Positions 17,576-28,424 of a stretch of DNA of 64,000 bases are shown piece by piece. Source of the stretch: Phycisphaerales bacterium (GTDB lineage: Bacteria > Planctomycetota > Phycisphaerae > Phycisphaerales > UBA1924); assembly GCA_020846975.1 (NCBI GenBank), contig JADLCX010000061.1, positions 1-64,000 on the forward strand. Reading direction: 5' to 3'. A program made the translations under genes and the position numbers. The notes under the pieces are model-generated. The model had not been told where the DNA came from, searched no databases, and was given only the letters and a program-made list of their open reading frames with translations. Position 1 is the stretch's first letter; every line of letters begins with the position of its first letter.

Positions 17576-19045
17576 TCAGTCTTCGGCGCGCTCGCCTTCG
17601 GGGGCCATCTTGACCAGGCGCGGGTCGAAGCGAGCGACGGGTTCGACCAGGTCGTGCTGCTGGGCCATGACCAGGTGGATGTCCTTGTAGACGCCGGGCG
17701 ACTCGTCGATGCCCGCGCTGATGAGGTGGATGTTGGCGGCCTTGAGGTCGCGCTTGACGTTGCCCCACGCGAAGGTCTCGCGCGCCTTGTTGCGGCTCAT
17801 CACGCGCCCCGCGCCGTGACTCGCTGAGCGGAGCGACTCGGCCGAACCGCGGCCCCGGACCACGAAGCCGGGCGCAGCCATCGAGCCGGGAATCACGCCG
17901 AGCACCCCCTCCCCCGCGGGAGTTGCGCCCTTGCGGTGGACGATGAACCTGCGCGGACCCGCGCCGTCGCCGAGGTCGTGGGTCTCTTCCCACGCGAAGT
18001 TGTGGTGGTTCTCGACGTACGCGATCGGCTGTGCGCCGAGGTTGGCGACGATGTGGCGGTGGATGCACTCGTGGTTGGCCGCGGCGTAACGGCCCATGAG
18101 GTTCATCGCGGCCCAGTATTCCTGGCCCTCGTGCGAGGTCAGGTCGAGCCAGGCAAGGTGCATCAGGTCCTTGGGAAGTTCGGGGTGACGGGCGATGGCA
18201 CGCTTGGAATAGTGGTCGCACACGGCCGCGCCCGTGCCGCGCGAGCCCGAGTGGGAGAGCAGCGCGAGGTAGGTGCCCGCGGGGAGCGAGAAGTTCCAGC
18301 CCGATCCCCCCGAGCCATGATCCGAGGATGTCGGTGCCGGCGCGGCGACGGGTTCGGCGAGCGTGAGCGTGCCGAACTCGACGAAGTGGTTGCCGGAGCC
18401 GGAGGTGCCGAGCTGGTTGCGGGCCTTGTCCTTGTTGCGGGAGGTGATGGGGGAGTCGGACCACTCGGCATCGAGCACGGCGTGCTCGCGGGGTTTCTTG
18501 AACGATGCGCCGATGCCGAAGCGGGTCTCGGTCTCGATGGCGCGTTCGAGCCGCTCCCGGCCGTGATCGGTTTCGAGCGTGGAGGCGGGAAGGTCGAGCA
18601 CGGTGAGCCGCATGCGGCAGGCGATATCGACGCCCACGGCGTAGGGGATGATGGCATTCTCGGTGGCGAGCACGCCGCCGATGGGGAGGCCATATCCGAC
18701 GTGCGCGTCGGGCATCAGCGCGCCGGCTGCGGTCACGGGAAGGCGGCAGGCGCGTTCCATCTGAGCGATCGACTCGGGTTCGAGACCGATGCCCCAGTTG
18801 CGGAAGCGGGCGGGAGACTCTCGCTCGACGAAGCGCACGGCGGGTTTGGCGGAGAGTTCGGCCGCGAGGCGGTCAAAGAGCGGGTCGTTCCTGTACCCGT
18901 CGGGGTTGGCGATGACGCCGTGGATGGCATCGCGGATGGCCTGCTTGGAGAGACCCGCCTGCGCGGCGCGGGCGCAGGACTTGACGGCAAGACGGAGGGG
19001 CTCACCATCGGGGATGCCGAGGTTGGCGAGTTCGCGAGCTTTCAC
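17576..19045 (-). CDS. rtcB: RtcB family RNA ligase
   Basis: RtcB joins RNA 2',3'-cyclic phosphate (or 3'-phosphate) ends to 5'-OH ends using Mn2+ and GTP, in RNA repair and tRNA splicing. The 489-residue protein shows the metal and guanylate motifs in order: MPDAHVGYGLPIGG, GVDIACRM with the metal Cys, GSGNHFVEFG, HSGSRGTG, VENHHNFAWEE, HRKGATPA, IPGSM, and SHGAGR with the His expected to carry GMP. No archease or RtcA gene is adjacent. Start: GTG 19045 (VKARELANLGIP) resembles family N-termini; a TTG at 19081 would add 12 residues. It converges on the FlgI-like gene. Confidence 0.93.
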   Translation of the reverse strand: MKARELANLGIPDGEPLRLAVKSCARAAQAGLSKQAIRDAIHGVIANPDGYRNDPLFDRLAAELSAKPAVRFVERESPARFRNWGIGLEPESIAQMERACRLPVTAAGALMPDAHVGYGLPIGGVLATENAIIPYAVGVDIACRMRLTVLDLPASTLETDHGRERLERAIETETRFGIGASFKKPREHAVLDAEWSDSPITSRNKDKARNQLGTSGSGNHFVEFGTLTLAEPVAAPAPTSSDHGSGGSGWNFSLPAGTYLALLSHSGSRGTGAAVCDHYSKRAIARHPELPKDLMHLAWLDLTSHEGQEYWAAMNLMGRYAAANHECIHRHIVANLGAQPIAYVENHHNFAWEETHDLGDGAGPRRFIVHRKGATPAGEGVLGVIPGSMAAPGFVVRGRGSAESLRSASHGAGRVMSRNKARETFAWGNVKRDLKAANIHLISAGIDESPGVYKDIHLVMAQQHDLVEPVARFDPRLVKMAPEGERAED

Positions 19046-19075
19046 TTCGTCGGAAGCGTACTCGGCCGGGCGCCC

Positions 19076-19183
19076 GGACAACGCGGGGGGGCGCGGAGAA
19101 GTCTCAGAGCGCGCGGCGCAGTTGCAGACATCGGGCTACAACCCTGCGCCCTCCCGGCTTCCTCCGCAAACTCTGCGTTGTCC
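19076..19183. repeat. Inverted-repeat element bounded by GGACAAC and GTTGTCC, copy 1
   Basis: This 108-bp segment starts GGACAACGCGG and ends CTGCGTTGTCC, so its ends are imperfect inverted repeats; the interior carries degenerate CGGAGA/TCTCAGAG and CTCCGCAAACTC motifs. A second element with the same ends lies at 56889-57032. It occupies most of the gap between rpoD and rtcB. It does not encode a protein I can support. Confidence 0.6.
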
Positions 19184-19199
19184 GCAACCGCGCGTGTTG

Positions 19200-21176
19200 T
19201 CAATCCGCCATCGCCGGCTCGGGGTTGGTCGCGTGGCTGTCCTGCGCAGCGACCGTGCCGGGGATGAACCCGGCGAGCTTGCGGGCGCGGACGGGGTGCT
19301 GGAGTTTCTTGATCGCCTTGGCCTCGACCTGACGAACGCGCTCGCGCGTGACCTTGAAGATGCGCCCGACCTCTTCGAGCGTGTAGGTGTAGCCGTCGCC
19401 GATGCCGTAACGGAGCTTGATGATCTCTCGCTCGCGGTAGGTCAGGCTCTTGAGCACCTGCTCGATGCGCTGCTTGAGCATGTCCTGCGCGGCGGACTCG
19501 CTGGGGGCGCTGGTGCGCTCGTCCTCGATGAAGTCGCCGAAGTAACTGTCCTCGCTCTCGCCCACCGGCCGGTCGAGGCTGACGGGGTGACGGCTGATCT
19601 TCATGACGCGGCGCGTCTCGGTGACGCCCATGCCGGCGCGCTCCGCGAGTTCCTCGATCGTGGGCTCGCAGCCCGTCTCCTGCGTCATGATCTTCTGGAT
19701 GTTGCGCAGGCGCGACATCGTCTCGATCATGTGCACGGGGATGCGGATCGTGCGGGCGTGATCGGCGATGGCGCGGGTGATGGCCTGGCGGATCCACCAC
19801 GTCGCGTAGGTGCTGAACTTGTAGCCGCGCTTGTACTCGTACTTGTCCACCGCGCGCATCAGGCCGGTGTTGCCCTCCTGAATGACGTCGAGGAAGGGCA
19901 GGCCGCGGTTGCGGTACTTCTTGGCGATCGAGACGACCAGGCGGAGGTTGCCGCCGGAAAGGTCGCGCTTGGCCTGCTCGTACTCCCAGAAGACGGTCGA
20001 AAGATCGCGAGCCCGACGGGCGAGGTCCTCGGCCTCCTCGAGCGCCAGGCCGCGCAGGCCCTGGAACTCCTCACGCAGGACCGCGAGATCGTCGGGATCG
20101 AACTTCTTGCCCGCCTTCTCGGCCTTGCGGAGCTCGAGTTGGAGCTCGGTGAGTTTCTTGCTGATGCCGCGGAGCTTCTTCATCAGGGGGATGATCTTGC
20201 CCGTGCGGAGGCTGAGCTCCTCGGTCAGCGCGGCCATCTTGCGGCGGCGGGTCGCCATGCGCTCGACGATCTCTCCCACGAGCTCGGGGTTGGCCGCGGC
20301 CCGGGCCTCCTGGAGTTTGTCCCAGTCAGAGCGGTTGAGGGCCAGCAGCTTGTCGAGCGTGTTGAGGTTGTAGGGAATGCGCTTGATGATCTTGTCTTTG
20401 GCGTTGCTCTCGGCGGTGGAGATGCGCATCGTGCGGTCGAACGGGAGCTCGCCGGTCTGGACCTGCCGGAGCATCGACACCGCCTGCGACACGATGTAGT
20501 CGCTCTCCAGACACCGGCGCCGGAAGATCATCCGAGTGGTCTCGATCTTCTTGGCCAGCCGGATCTCCTCCTCGCGGGTGAGCAGCGGGATCGAGCCCAT
20601 CTGCGAGAGGTACATGCGTACCGGGTCGTCGATCCGCTTGGCGCCCTCGGCCGCCAGGGCCTCGGCAAGCTCGCGCCGCAGGGCCTCGTCGTCGAGTTGC
20701 TCCTCGTCCTCGTCGGCCTCGCACGCCATCTCGGGCGTTTCGGGCTCGGTGTTCCGAGTCCTGGCCGTGGGCTTGAGGTCGGGCGCGGCGGGAGCCGGCG
20801 CGGCGCCGGGGCCCATGCCCGGGAGGACCGGGTTGGTGGGGCTGCTGGTTCCCCAGCACACCGGCCCGAGCCGGTCGCCGCCGGCGACGCTCATGGCGCG
20901 CCCCGGGCGAGGGAGCAGCGGCTGGCTCGAGGCCGCGCCGTGCTCGGCGTTGGCGCGGTTGCGCTTGCGAGACTCGCGGAAGCAGCGGGTGCGGTACTCC
21001 ATCTCGTCGATGAGGTCGATCCCGGCCTCATCGAGGCTCACGAGCAGTTCGTGCAGGCGCTCGGGATCAACCCACTCGTCCGGGAGGGTGTTGTTGAGTT
21101 CCTCGTACGAGAGCCAGCCGCGGTCACGACCGACCTGGACCAGTTCAACCAAAGCGGGATGCAGATCGAGAGTCAC
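19200..21176 (-). CDS. rpoD: Primary RNA polymerase sigma factor (RpoD/SigA)
   Basis: This 658-residue housekeeping sigma factor directs RNA polymerase to -10/-35 promoters. The N-terminal ~50 residues look like region 1.1. Region 1.2 ([20 protein letters not shown], about 184-203) follows an acidic linker. Region 2 runs from [19 protein letters not shown] (about 410) through the -10-recognition and melting segment [19 protein letters not shown]. Region 4 ends with [20 protein letters not shown], the -35 helix-turn-helix. A large charged insertion separates 1.2 and 2, as in other primary sigmas. The GTG at 21176 is preceded by an excellent AGGAGG at 5-base spacing, which decides the start over a longer open frame. 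It lies downstream of dnaG on the same strand. Confidence 0.97.
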   Translation of the reverse strand: MTLDLHPALVELVQVGRDRGWLSYEELNNTLPDEWVDPERLHELLVSLDEAGIDLIDEMEYRTRCFRESRKRNRANAEHGAASSQPLLPRPGRAMSVAGGDRLGPVCWGTSSPTNPVLPGMGPGAAPAPAAPDLKPTARTRNTEPETPEMACEADEDEEQLDDEALRRELAEALAAEGAKRIDDPVRMYLSQMGSIPLLTREEEIRLAKKIETTRMIFRRRCLESDYIVSQAVSMLRQVQTGELPFDRTMRISTAESNAKDKIIKRIPYNLNTLDKLLALNRSDWDKLQEARAAANPELVGEIVERMATRRRKMAALTEELSLRTGKIIPLMKKLRGISKKLTELQLELRKAEKAGKKFDPDDLAVLREEFQGLRGLALEEAEDLARRARDLSTVFWEYEQAKRDLSGGNLRLVVSIAKKYRNRGLPFLDVIQEGNTGLMRAVDKYEYKRGYKFSTYATWWIRQAITRAIADHARTIRIPVHMIETMSRLRNIQKIMTQETGCEPTIEELAERAGMGVTETRRVMKISRHPVSLDRPVGESEDSYFGDFIEDERTSAPSESAAQDMLKQRIEQVLKSLTYREREIIKLRYGIGDGYTYTLEEVGRIFKVTRERVRQVEAKAIKKLQHPVRARKLAGFIPGTVAAQDSHATNPEPAMAD

Positions 21177-21462
21177 AAATGCCTCCTGCGGACCGAACCA
21201 CCGTCCGAACGAGCGCCCTTGACGCCCGCACCCCGCCCACCCTGCGCCCACCCCATCCCCCGTTCCCGCCGCGCACCAACTCCGTCCGTGAACATCAAAC
21301 CTGCCGACCGTTCAGCCAACCCTCGCGATGCCCGACACCCGCTCGAATCGTCATTCCTCCAAAGTGTTCCACCGATGCGCCCGATTGCCGACTTGTCTGA
21401 TGATCCTCGCGTGAAGTACGTCTTCGAATCGCCCGTCCTGACGGAGCCGCGGCGTGAGTCTG

Positions 21463-23418
21463 CTACATGCCCACCCGCGGCATGGCCCGCGGGTCGTGTC
21501 CGAGCCGCTGACGGTTTTCCTTGATGTTCCTGCCCAGTTCGACGAGGTTCGACCAATCGTCGCCTCGGGGCTGTGAAGCCTGTGAAACTGCGGAGGCTGG
21601 GGTAGAGGGAGAAAGAGGGCCCGGGCCGGCGGTTGCGGCCGCCTCCAGCGTCGCGGCCCGAAGCCGGTCGCGCCAATGCTTGTGGAGTCGTTCAGCGTCG
21701 GCCTCGGTCACGCGCTCGACCTCGGCGGCCAGCCGCGTGGCGGCCCGTTGCGACTCCGGATCGTCGAGGATCGCGAGGACTTCCTTGAGACTCGGGGGGC
21801 GCTCGTCCACCACGAGCCTCGCGACCGCGCGGGCAACCTCCCGGATGGGGCCGAGCGCGCACGAGTCGGGCTCGAGCAGCGGCGATTGATCCTCGGTGAG
21901 AGCGTGCATGAGCGAGGGCTCGCACAGTACGCAGCCCAGAAGGTGTTCGGCGGCGGTGAGCGGGCGGGCCGCGTCGGTCGGCTCGTCGGCGCCGCCCGAA
22001 GCCCGCGGGCGCACGATGCGCCGGCGGTTGTTGATCTGTCCCGCGATGGTCTCCCAGTCGATGTCGGTCATCTGGCTGATGCGCTTGATGATGAGCTGCT
22101 GGCGGACCTTGTCCACGCGTCCCAGGCCCAGTTCGCACAGGCGGGTGATGAACTCTTCGACGGTGCGGCTGCGCGCCGAGAGGCCCTGGCCCTGGACGGT
22201 GCGCTGCATCCCGGCAAACAGCAGGTCCATCGGGTCGATCGCCCGCTTGATCGCAAGGTCGAGAAGTTCACGACCCCCATCGCGCTTGAGCAGCTCGTCG
22301 GGGTCCTTGGCGTCGGTCACGCTGGAGAGCGTCGCGATGCGGACATCGACGGGCTCGGCGAAGAACACTTCCACGCCGCGTTCGGCGGCCTTGAGCCCGG
22401 CCTCGTCGCCGTCGAACAGGAGCACGACCTGATCGCACAGGCGGCGGAGGATGCGGGCGTTGGCGGTGGTCATCGCCGTGCCGAGCGTGGCCACGACGTT
22501 CCGCACGCCCGCCTGGTGGCAGGCGATCGCGTCCATGTATCCCTCGCACACGATCGCGCGACGGGTTTTGCGGATCTCCTGCGCGGCCTGGTGCAGGGCG
22601 TACAGCGTCGCGGACTTGTTGAAGACCGGCGACTCGGCCGAGTTCAGGTACTTCGGGTCGTCCTGGTCGTTGATCCGCCGGCCTCCGAACGCGACCACGC
22701 GCCCGATCTGGTCGTGGATCGGGAACATCAGCCGGTTGCGGAACGCGTCGTAGTGGCCGTCGCCGCCACCCCCGGGTTCACGGGCCTTGAGCAGGCCCGC
22801 GGCGTGAAAAACCGCGGGTTGCAGGTTCTTGCCCCGAATCGTGCGGAGCAGGCCGTCCCACATGTCCGGCGAGGCGCCCAGCTCGAACTGCTCGACCATC
22901 TCGGGTGAGAGGCCCCGCTTCTGCACCAGCAGCCGGGCGGCGCGCCCGTGCTCGGGGTGGGCCAGGATCGCGCGGAAGAACGAGCCCGCGGTCTGGTTGG
23001 CCCGGATCAGCGAGGCGCGGTCAGCGCCGGGGTCGGCGCCGGCGGCCGAGTCGGCGTCCTGTTCGGCGCCCATCTCGCCCGCCCCCGCGCGGCGAGGAGC
23101 ACGCGGCGTCAACTTGATTCCCGCGCGCTCGGCGAGGAACTCGAGCGCCTCGCGGAACGTCATCTTGTGGAAGTTCATCACGAACGACAGCGCATCGCCG
23201 CCCGAGCCGCACGAGAAGCAGTGGTAGATCTGCTTGTGCGGCACGACCCCCATCGAGGGCGTGTGGTCGTCGTGGAACGGGCACAGCCCTACATACTCGC
23301 GCCCCTTCTGCTTGAGCGCGATGTGCTCGCCGACCAGACGAACGATGTCCGTCGCGTCCAGGACGCGGCGCTTGTCGTCGAAACCCGCGGAGACGGAGTT
23401 GCCCGAGAGGCTCAGCAT
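21463..23418 (-). CDS. dnaG: DNA primase
   Basis: DnaG makes the RNA primers for replication. It shows a CHC2 zinc-binding domain (CPFHDDHTPS ... HCFSCGSGGD), a catalytic TOPRIM domain (IVCEGYMDAIACHQAG with the Glu, then VVLLFDGDEAG with the Asp pair), and a C-terminal helicase-binding region. With ATG 23418 the zinc cysteines fall at 46, 49 (His), 67 and 70, close to E. coli spacing. A GTG at 23496 is in frame with no ribosome site, so the start is not certain. dnaG then rpoD recalls the macromolecular synthesis operon, here without rpsU and with 286 bp between the genes. Confidence 0.95.
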   Translation of the reverse strand: MLSLSGNSVSAGFDDKRRVLDATDIVRLVGEHIALKQKGREYVGLCPFHDDHTPSMGVVPHKQIYHCFSCGSGGDALSFVMNFHKMTFREALEFLAERAGIKLTPRAPRRAGAGEMGAEQDADSAAGADPGADRASLIRANQTAGSFFRAILAHPEHGRAARLLVQKRGLSPEMVEQFELGASPDMWDGLLRTIRGKNLQPAVFHAAGLLKAREPGGGGDGHYDAFRNRLMFPIHDQIGRVVAFGGRRINDQDDPKYLNSAESPVFNKSATLYALHQAAQEIRKTRRAIVCEGYMDAIACHQAGVRNVVATLGTAMTTANARILRRLCDQVVLLFDGDEAGLKAAERGVEVFFAEPVDVRIATLSSVTDAKDPDELLKRDGGRELLDLAIKRAIDPMDLLFAGMQRTVQGQGLSARSRTVEEFITRLCELGLGRVDKVRQQLIIKRISQMTDIDWETIAGQINNRRRIVRPRASGGADEPTDAARPLTAAEHLLGCVLCEPSLMHALTEDQSPLLEPDSCALGPIREVARAVARLVVDERPPSLKEVLAILDDPESQRAATRLAAEVERVTEADAERLHKHWRDRLRAATLEAAATAGPGPLSPSTPASAVSQASQPRGDDWSNLVELGRNIKENRQRLGHDPRAMPRVGM

Positions 23419-23975
23419 CCCTAGGTCGGCTCTTGTCGGCGCGCTGGCCGGCGTTCCCTGCTGTTCGCGCCGTCGGGAGAACTCCCGCCGCGGCACGCTC
23501 GCATCATTGCGAGATCGACCGATAGATCACACACACACACCGCGAAACATCGAACGGTCGCGTAACGACAGTACCCACGCTCGAACCGGGTCCGGGCTGC
23601 ATGGCCCGAATCACCGCCAACTGACGCACGCCGAAGCGGTGCGATTGGAGCCGGACTCGCGGCGTCGAAGTTCGACTCGCGAGCCGACCGTCGATCGGGT
23701 CCCCTGTCGGTGTGCTCGCGAGAGTTTGATCCACTGGTCATTCGTTGGCGCGAGGGCCATGACGCGAGTTGGATCCGGGGTTTGAGCACTCACCGGGACA
23801 ACCCAAAGGTAGCATCGCTGGAGATTCGGTCAATCTGTATCCCCGATAAAACGCGCAAGTTGCGCACAGCGCCACCTCCGCATCCATCGCAACCGTCCGA
23901 TACCATCGACGCCCTTCGATGCGGCCGCCGCGGCGGTGAAAGCCTCAGTTCAGAACGGTTCTACCATCGCCTTCG
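23419..23975. other. 557-bp divergent intergenic region
   Basis: The gap lies between dnaG (minus) and acylphosphatase (plus) and should hold promoters for both. It contains a 13-base CA microsatellite (23528-23540) and nothing else I can name. Open frames crossing it look random. Confidence 0.4.
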
Positions 23976-24242
23976 ATGCGACTCATCGTCCGATATCACG
24001 GTCGAGTGCAGGGTGTCGGCTTCCGGGCGACGGTTCGGTCCATCGCTCGAGGGCAACCGGTCACGGGCTTTGTTCGCAATGAACCGGACGGCACGGTCTG
24101 CATGGAAGCGCAAGGATCACCCGGGGCGATCGACGCCGTTCGGGCGGAAGTCCGCGGCGCGATGACCGGGTTCATCACCCGCGAGGAAGCCAACGAAACC
24201 GCCGAAATCACGGGTGAAAGCGGTTTCTTTATTGCCCGATAG
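23976..24242 (+). CDS. acyP: Acylphosphatase
   Basis: This 88-residue enzyme hydrolyses acyl phosphates such as carbamoyl phosphate and 1,3-bisphosphoglycerate. The signature VQGVGFR lies at 11-17, with Arg17 the phosphate-binding residue, and GFVRNEPDGTV places the catalytic Asn at 35. Length and the alternation of strands and helices fit the family exactly. The HAD phosphatase gene starts 15 bp downstream, so the two are probably co-transcribed. Confidence 0.95.
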   Translation: MRLIVRYHGRVQGVGFRATVRSIARGQPVTGFVRNEPDGTVCMEAQGSPGAIDAVRAEVRGAMTGFITREEANETAEITGESGFFIAR

Positions 24243-24257
24243 AGAGGCGACGCTCGG

Positions 24258-25010
24258 ATGGATCGGTTGATCTTGTTTGATATTGATGCCACGCTCCTGG
24301 TCACCTCCGGCGCGGGAATCGCCGCGATGCGAGATGCGGGTCGTGCGCTGTTCAATCCGGAGTTCACCACCGATGGCCTGGAGTTTGCCGGAAGGCTTGA
24401 TCCGCTCTTGCTGGTTGAGATGCTGGAGTTGAACGGGCACGAGCCGACCCACGCCAACCTCACGGCGTTCAGAGAGCGCTACGGAGCGGAACTGCACGCG
24501 TTGTCGGCCCGACGCGGCGGACCGCTGGGAACGGTGCTGCCCGGCGTGCACGAGGTTCTGGGTCGGCTTCGCGCGCTCGGCACACCCATGGGGCTCCTCA
24601 CCGGAAACTTCGAGGAGACCGGCGCGCTCAAGCTCCGGTCGTGCGGGATCGATCCCGCGTGGTTCGAGCCCGCGGTCTGGGGCGATGACTCGCCGCACCA
24701 GCCGCCGCGGCGAGATCACCTGCCGCGGGTGGCCCTCGCCCGCGTGAAGAAGCGTCGCGGGATCGACCTGCCCGCCGAGCGGGTGACGATCATCGGCGAC
24801 ACGCCGCACGACGTGCGGTGTGCGCGGGTGAATGGGTGTCGCTCGGTCGGGGTGGCAACCGGCAAGTACTCGCGGCAGCAGTTGGCCGACGCGGGCGCGG
24901 ATGTCGTGCTCGCCGACCTCGGCCGGGTCGATGCGGTCGTCGAGGTGCTGACCACGGGTTCAGCCGGCGGCCTGTCGGTTGCACGACGCGACGCGGCCCC
25001 CGGGCTTTGA
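24258..25010 (+). CDS. HAD-superfamily hydrolase, phosphoglycolate-phosphatase-like
   Basis: The 250-residue protein carries the HAD motifs: FDIDAT at 7-12 with the nucleophile Asp8 and Asp10, MGLLTGN as motif II, and IIGDTPHDVRCAR as motif IV. A helical cap lies between motifs I and II, as in phosphoglycolate phosphatase and beta-phosphoglucomutase relatives. It should hydrolyse a small phosphate ester; the substrate is not readable. The segment DSPHQPPRRDHLPRVAL contains the lysine-helix region in the expected place. It follows acyP closely. Confidence 0.88.
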   Translation: MDRLILFDIDATLLVTSGAGIAAMRDAGRALFNPEFTTDGLEFAGRLDPLLLVEMLELNGHEPTHANLTAFRERYGAELHALSARRGGPLGTVLPGVHEVLGRLRALGTPMGLLTGNFEETGALKLRSCGIDPAWFEPAVWGDDSPHQPPRRDHLPRVALARVKKRRGIDLPAERVTIIGDTPHDVRCARVNGCRSVGVATGKYSRQQLADAGADVVLADLGRVDAVVEVLTTGSAGGLSVARRDAAPGL

Positions 25011-25040
25011 TTGGCGGTTCTCCTTCCGCGAATCGTTCCC

Positions 25041-25895
25041 ATGCCCAGTGACTACGCCTCGCTCTGCCACGACCACTACCTCAACCAGCGGCTCGGACTG
25101 AAGATGGACCTTCACCTCCGCCGCGACACGGTGCTGTCGCTCTTTGATCGCGTGAGCAAGGCGCGCCCGTCGATGGGCCGGTTCCGGAGGTACGCCAACG
25201 AACTGGCTCTGGAATCGACGCAGACCGGCGGCGATCCCGCCTACCAGTGGATGTCCGTCCGCAAGACCAGCGTCCGCTCGGGGAGCGTGAACCACCATCG
25301 AGACGCCGATGCCCACGACCTGCACCGCCTCGTGCTGGAGGCCGCGCCGTACTTCCTCGACATCTCGCCCCTGGATATCGACCACCTCGAAGTTCTATTC
25401 GGGTTCGACCTGCTCGCGGGCGGCAACCACGACGCGATCGTGTTCTCGGCGCTGATGGGGGGCTCGCGACTGGCGACGCTCTGCGATCATCCCTCGCACC
25501 TGCCGATCGAGTGCCAGCCCGTGTTCGGCGTTACACTGATCGATGATCCGGTCCCGGGGGGGGGCGCGGCCGGGGCCAGCGACATCCAGGCGTTCTTCGA
25601 GGTGAAGACCCGGACGGGCGGGGGGCACGGTCTGCGTGGAGGAGCGGGTGGGGCGGGCGGGGGGGGGCCGAGCCGGCGGGCGCGGGCCAAGTCGGATCAG
25701 GAACCCTCGATGGAGGAGTTGCACGAGCACCCCATCAGCCTGTACCTCATCCTGCGAACACACGGCCCGGTCGGAAACGTGCGAGATCTGGGCAAGGTCT
25801 ACAACCGGCTGGTCGCTTGCGGCGAAGAGTTGCTGGAGCGGCGCATCGTGCCGAACCTGCTGCTGCCCGTGCGGGAGGCGATCGCGTCGGCCTGA
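25041..25895 (+). CDS. Conserved-looking hypothetical protein with glycine-rich linker
   Basis: I do not recognise a family. The 284-residue protein has no signal peptide or membrane segment. Two well-formed globular parts (residues 1-190 and 225-284) are joined by a low-complexity Gly-rich linker (about 192-215, including GGHGLRGGAGGAGGGG). The first part is rich in charged residues and His (NHHRDADAHDLHRLV; LAGGNHDAIVF). The C-terminal part is helical. The gene has normal codon use for the region and follows the HAD gene by 30 bp. Start ATG 25041 is the first Met of the good coding stretch. Confidence 0.7.
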   Translation: MPSDYASLCHDHYLNQRLGLKMDLHLRRDTVLSLFDRVSKARPSMGRFRRYANELALESTQTGGDPAYQWMSVRKTSVRSGSVNHHRDADAHDLHRLVLEAAPYFLDISPLDIDHLEVLFGFDLLAGGNHDAIVFSALMGGSRLATLCDHPSHLPIECQPVFGVTLIDDPVPGGGAAGASDIQAFFEVKTRTGGGHGLRGGAGGAGGGGPSRRARAKSDQEPSMEELHEHPISLYLILRTHGPVGNVRDLGKVYNRLVACGEELLERRIVPNLLLPVREAIASA

Positions 25896-25926
25896 GGCGC
25901 GATCGGTCCACCGCGGATGATCGTGA

Positions 25927-26424
25927 ATGATCCACTTCATCGCCAACCTCACGCTCGCGCAGACGACCGCGGAAAAGAGCCCCATGCGGCTGCTCCTGGT
26001 CGTCGGGCTGCTCATGGCGGCGGTTTTGACGCTGGGGCTGGTCATCATGGCCCTGCGCAAGCGCCTGCTCGACAAGAACGCCGTGAACACCGGCGCCGGA
26101 TCGCTCCTCGAAGACATCCGCGCCATGCGCTCGCGCGCCGAGATTTCCGAAGAGGAATACCAGGCCATGCGCCAGCGCATCATCCGAAAAATGTCGCCAT
26201 CGTCCGGTGCGGGGTTATCCGCTGGGGGCGATTCGAGCCACCCTCCGATCAACTCGGCCCGGGAAATCGGACGCTCCACGGGCGGACCGAAACCGGCCGA
26301 GAACCCGCAACGGGCCGGAGGGGGCGACGCACTTCCGAACGCGGGCGACGCCACCAGGCCGGGGCGGAACGACGGCAGGGCTTCGCCGGGGGAATCCGGC
26401 AGGTCGGCGAGGGCGGACCAATAG
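25927..26424 (+). CDS. Small single-pass membrane protein with SHOCT-like helix
   Basis: The 165-residue protein has one hydrophobic segment (about 21-43). This is followed by a helical segment, LEDIRAMRSRAEISEEEYQ, near 61-80, which resembles short C-terminal oligomerisation (SHOCT-like) domains. The rest is low-complexity and Gly/Pro/Arg-rich, probably disordered. Such proteins often accompany membrane complexes but no partner is evident. It starts 31 bp after the preceding hypothetical gene. Function is unknown. Confidence 0.65.
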   Translation: MIHFIANLTLAQTTAEKSPMRLLLVVGLLMAAVLTLGLVIMALRKRLLDKNAVNTGAGSLLEDIRAMRSRAEISEEEYQAMRQRIIRKMSPSSGAGLSAGGDSSHPPINSAREIGRSTGGPKPAENPQRAGGGDALPNAGDATRPGRNDGRASPGESGRSARADQ

Positions 26425-26768
26425 GAATGCGGCGAGATTCCAGTCGGCGACGCGCTCGCCGCCTTTGGGCGATAAGGGGTCCCGGGTCCGGTAGCCGGGC
26501 GTAGACTTGCGGCAAAGTTGGAGCAATCTTCGCGGAGTCTTTGACGGATCGGATGTTTGGCGGCATGTTGAAGACCCCATCGTGCCAAACGCGATTGGAG
26601 CCGACCGGCTGGTCCGCCGATAGCTGGTGTTTGGTAGGATTTGCGGCAGGTGTTTCCCACTCGCCGCAAAGTTGGCCGCGACGGATGATGGACGGACGAA
26701 GATGGACGGACGAAGGATGTTTCGAGCCCCCGGCTCCACGCCGGGACCCACGCAAGGAAGTTCCCGAG
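26425..26768 (+). other. 344-bp region upstream of clpX
   Basis: It holds a perfect 14-bp tandem duplication (GATGGACGGACGAA at 26687-26700 and 26701-26714) and two near-identical short motifs reading GCGGCAAAGTTGG (26509-26521) and GCCGCAAAGTTGG (26663-26675). The clpX frame is open through part of it, but the ClpX N-terminus begins at 26769. Promoter elements are likely but I could not fix them. Confidence 0.45.
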
Positions 26769-28082
<1,314 letters not shown>

Positions 28083-28424
28083 CCACGACGGTGCTCGTGG
28101 GACGGGCGTCCCGCACGTCAGCCAACGTTGGTCCCGGTCCATCCCACGGCACATGCCCGGGCAGGTCACCACGGCCTCTCGCCCGCCCCGCACGCGGCCG
28201 TTGCCAGTAGCGGCCGCTCCGGGCCGCCTCTGTTCCCTGCCCCATCAAGACCGCCAACCGCCGAGTGGGCTCCTCAGCCGCGCAGCGGCGCCACATCGAT
28301 AGTCGGGGTGCGTTAGCACCCCGAGAGCAGAGCGCAAAACACACGAAGCCCCCGAAGGGGACACCACAGCTTGGCGACAGCCTGATCGTGACGACACCCG
28401 GCAAACGAACCCTGCCGCTCCGCA
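28083..28424. repeat. Hairpin-rich intergenic block between clpX and the M48 protease
   Basis: This 342-bp gap between convergent genes holds at least four hairpins. One right after clpX (28098-28117, GTGGGAC with GTCCCGCAC) may terminate it. GCCGC/GCGGC is at 28277-28289, a perfect 8-bp CGGGGTGC/GCACCCCG with loop GTTA at 28304-28323, and CCCC/GGGG at 28349-28360. None has a long T-run. Spacing and compactness suggest a REP-like structured element or bidirectional terminator. No gene is seen. Confidence 0.55.

Noticed and set aside
23528..23540. CA microsatellite as a phase-variation switch
   Set aside because: It lies about 110 bp upstream of the chosen dnaG start, is only 13 bases long, and is not within a coding frame or between promoter elements that I can identify.
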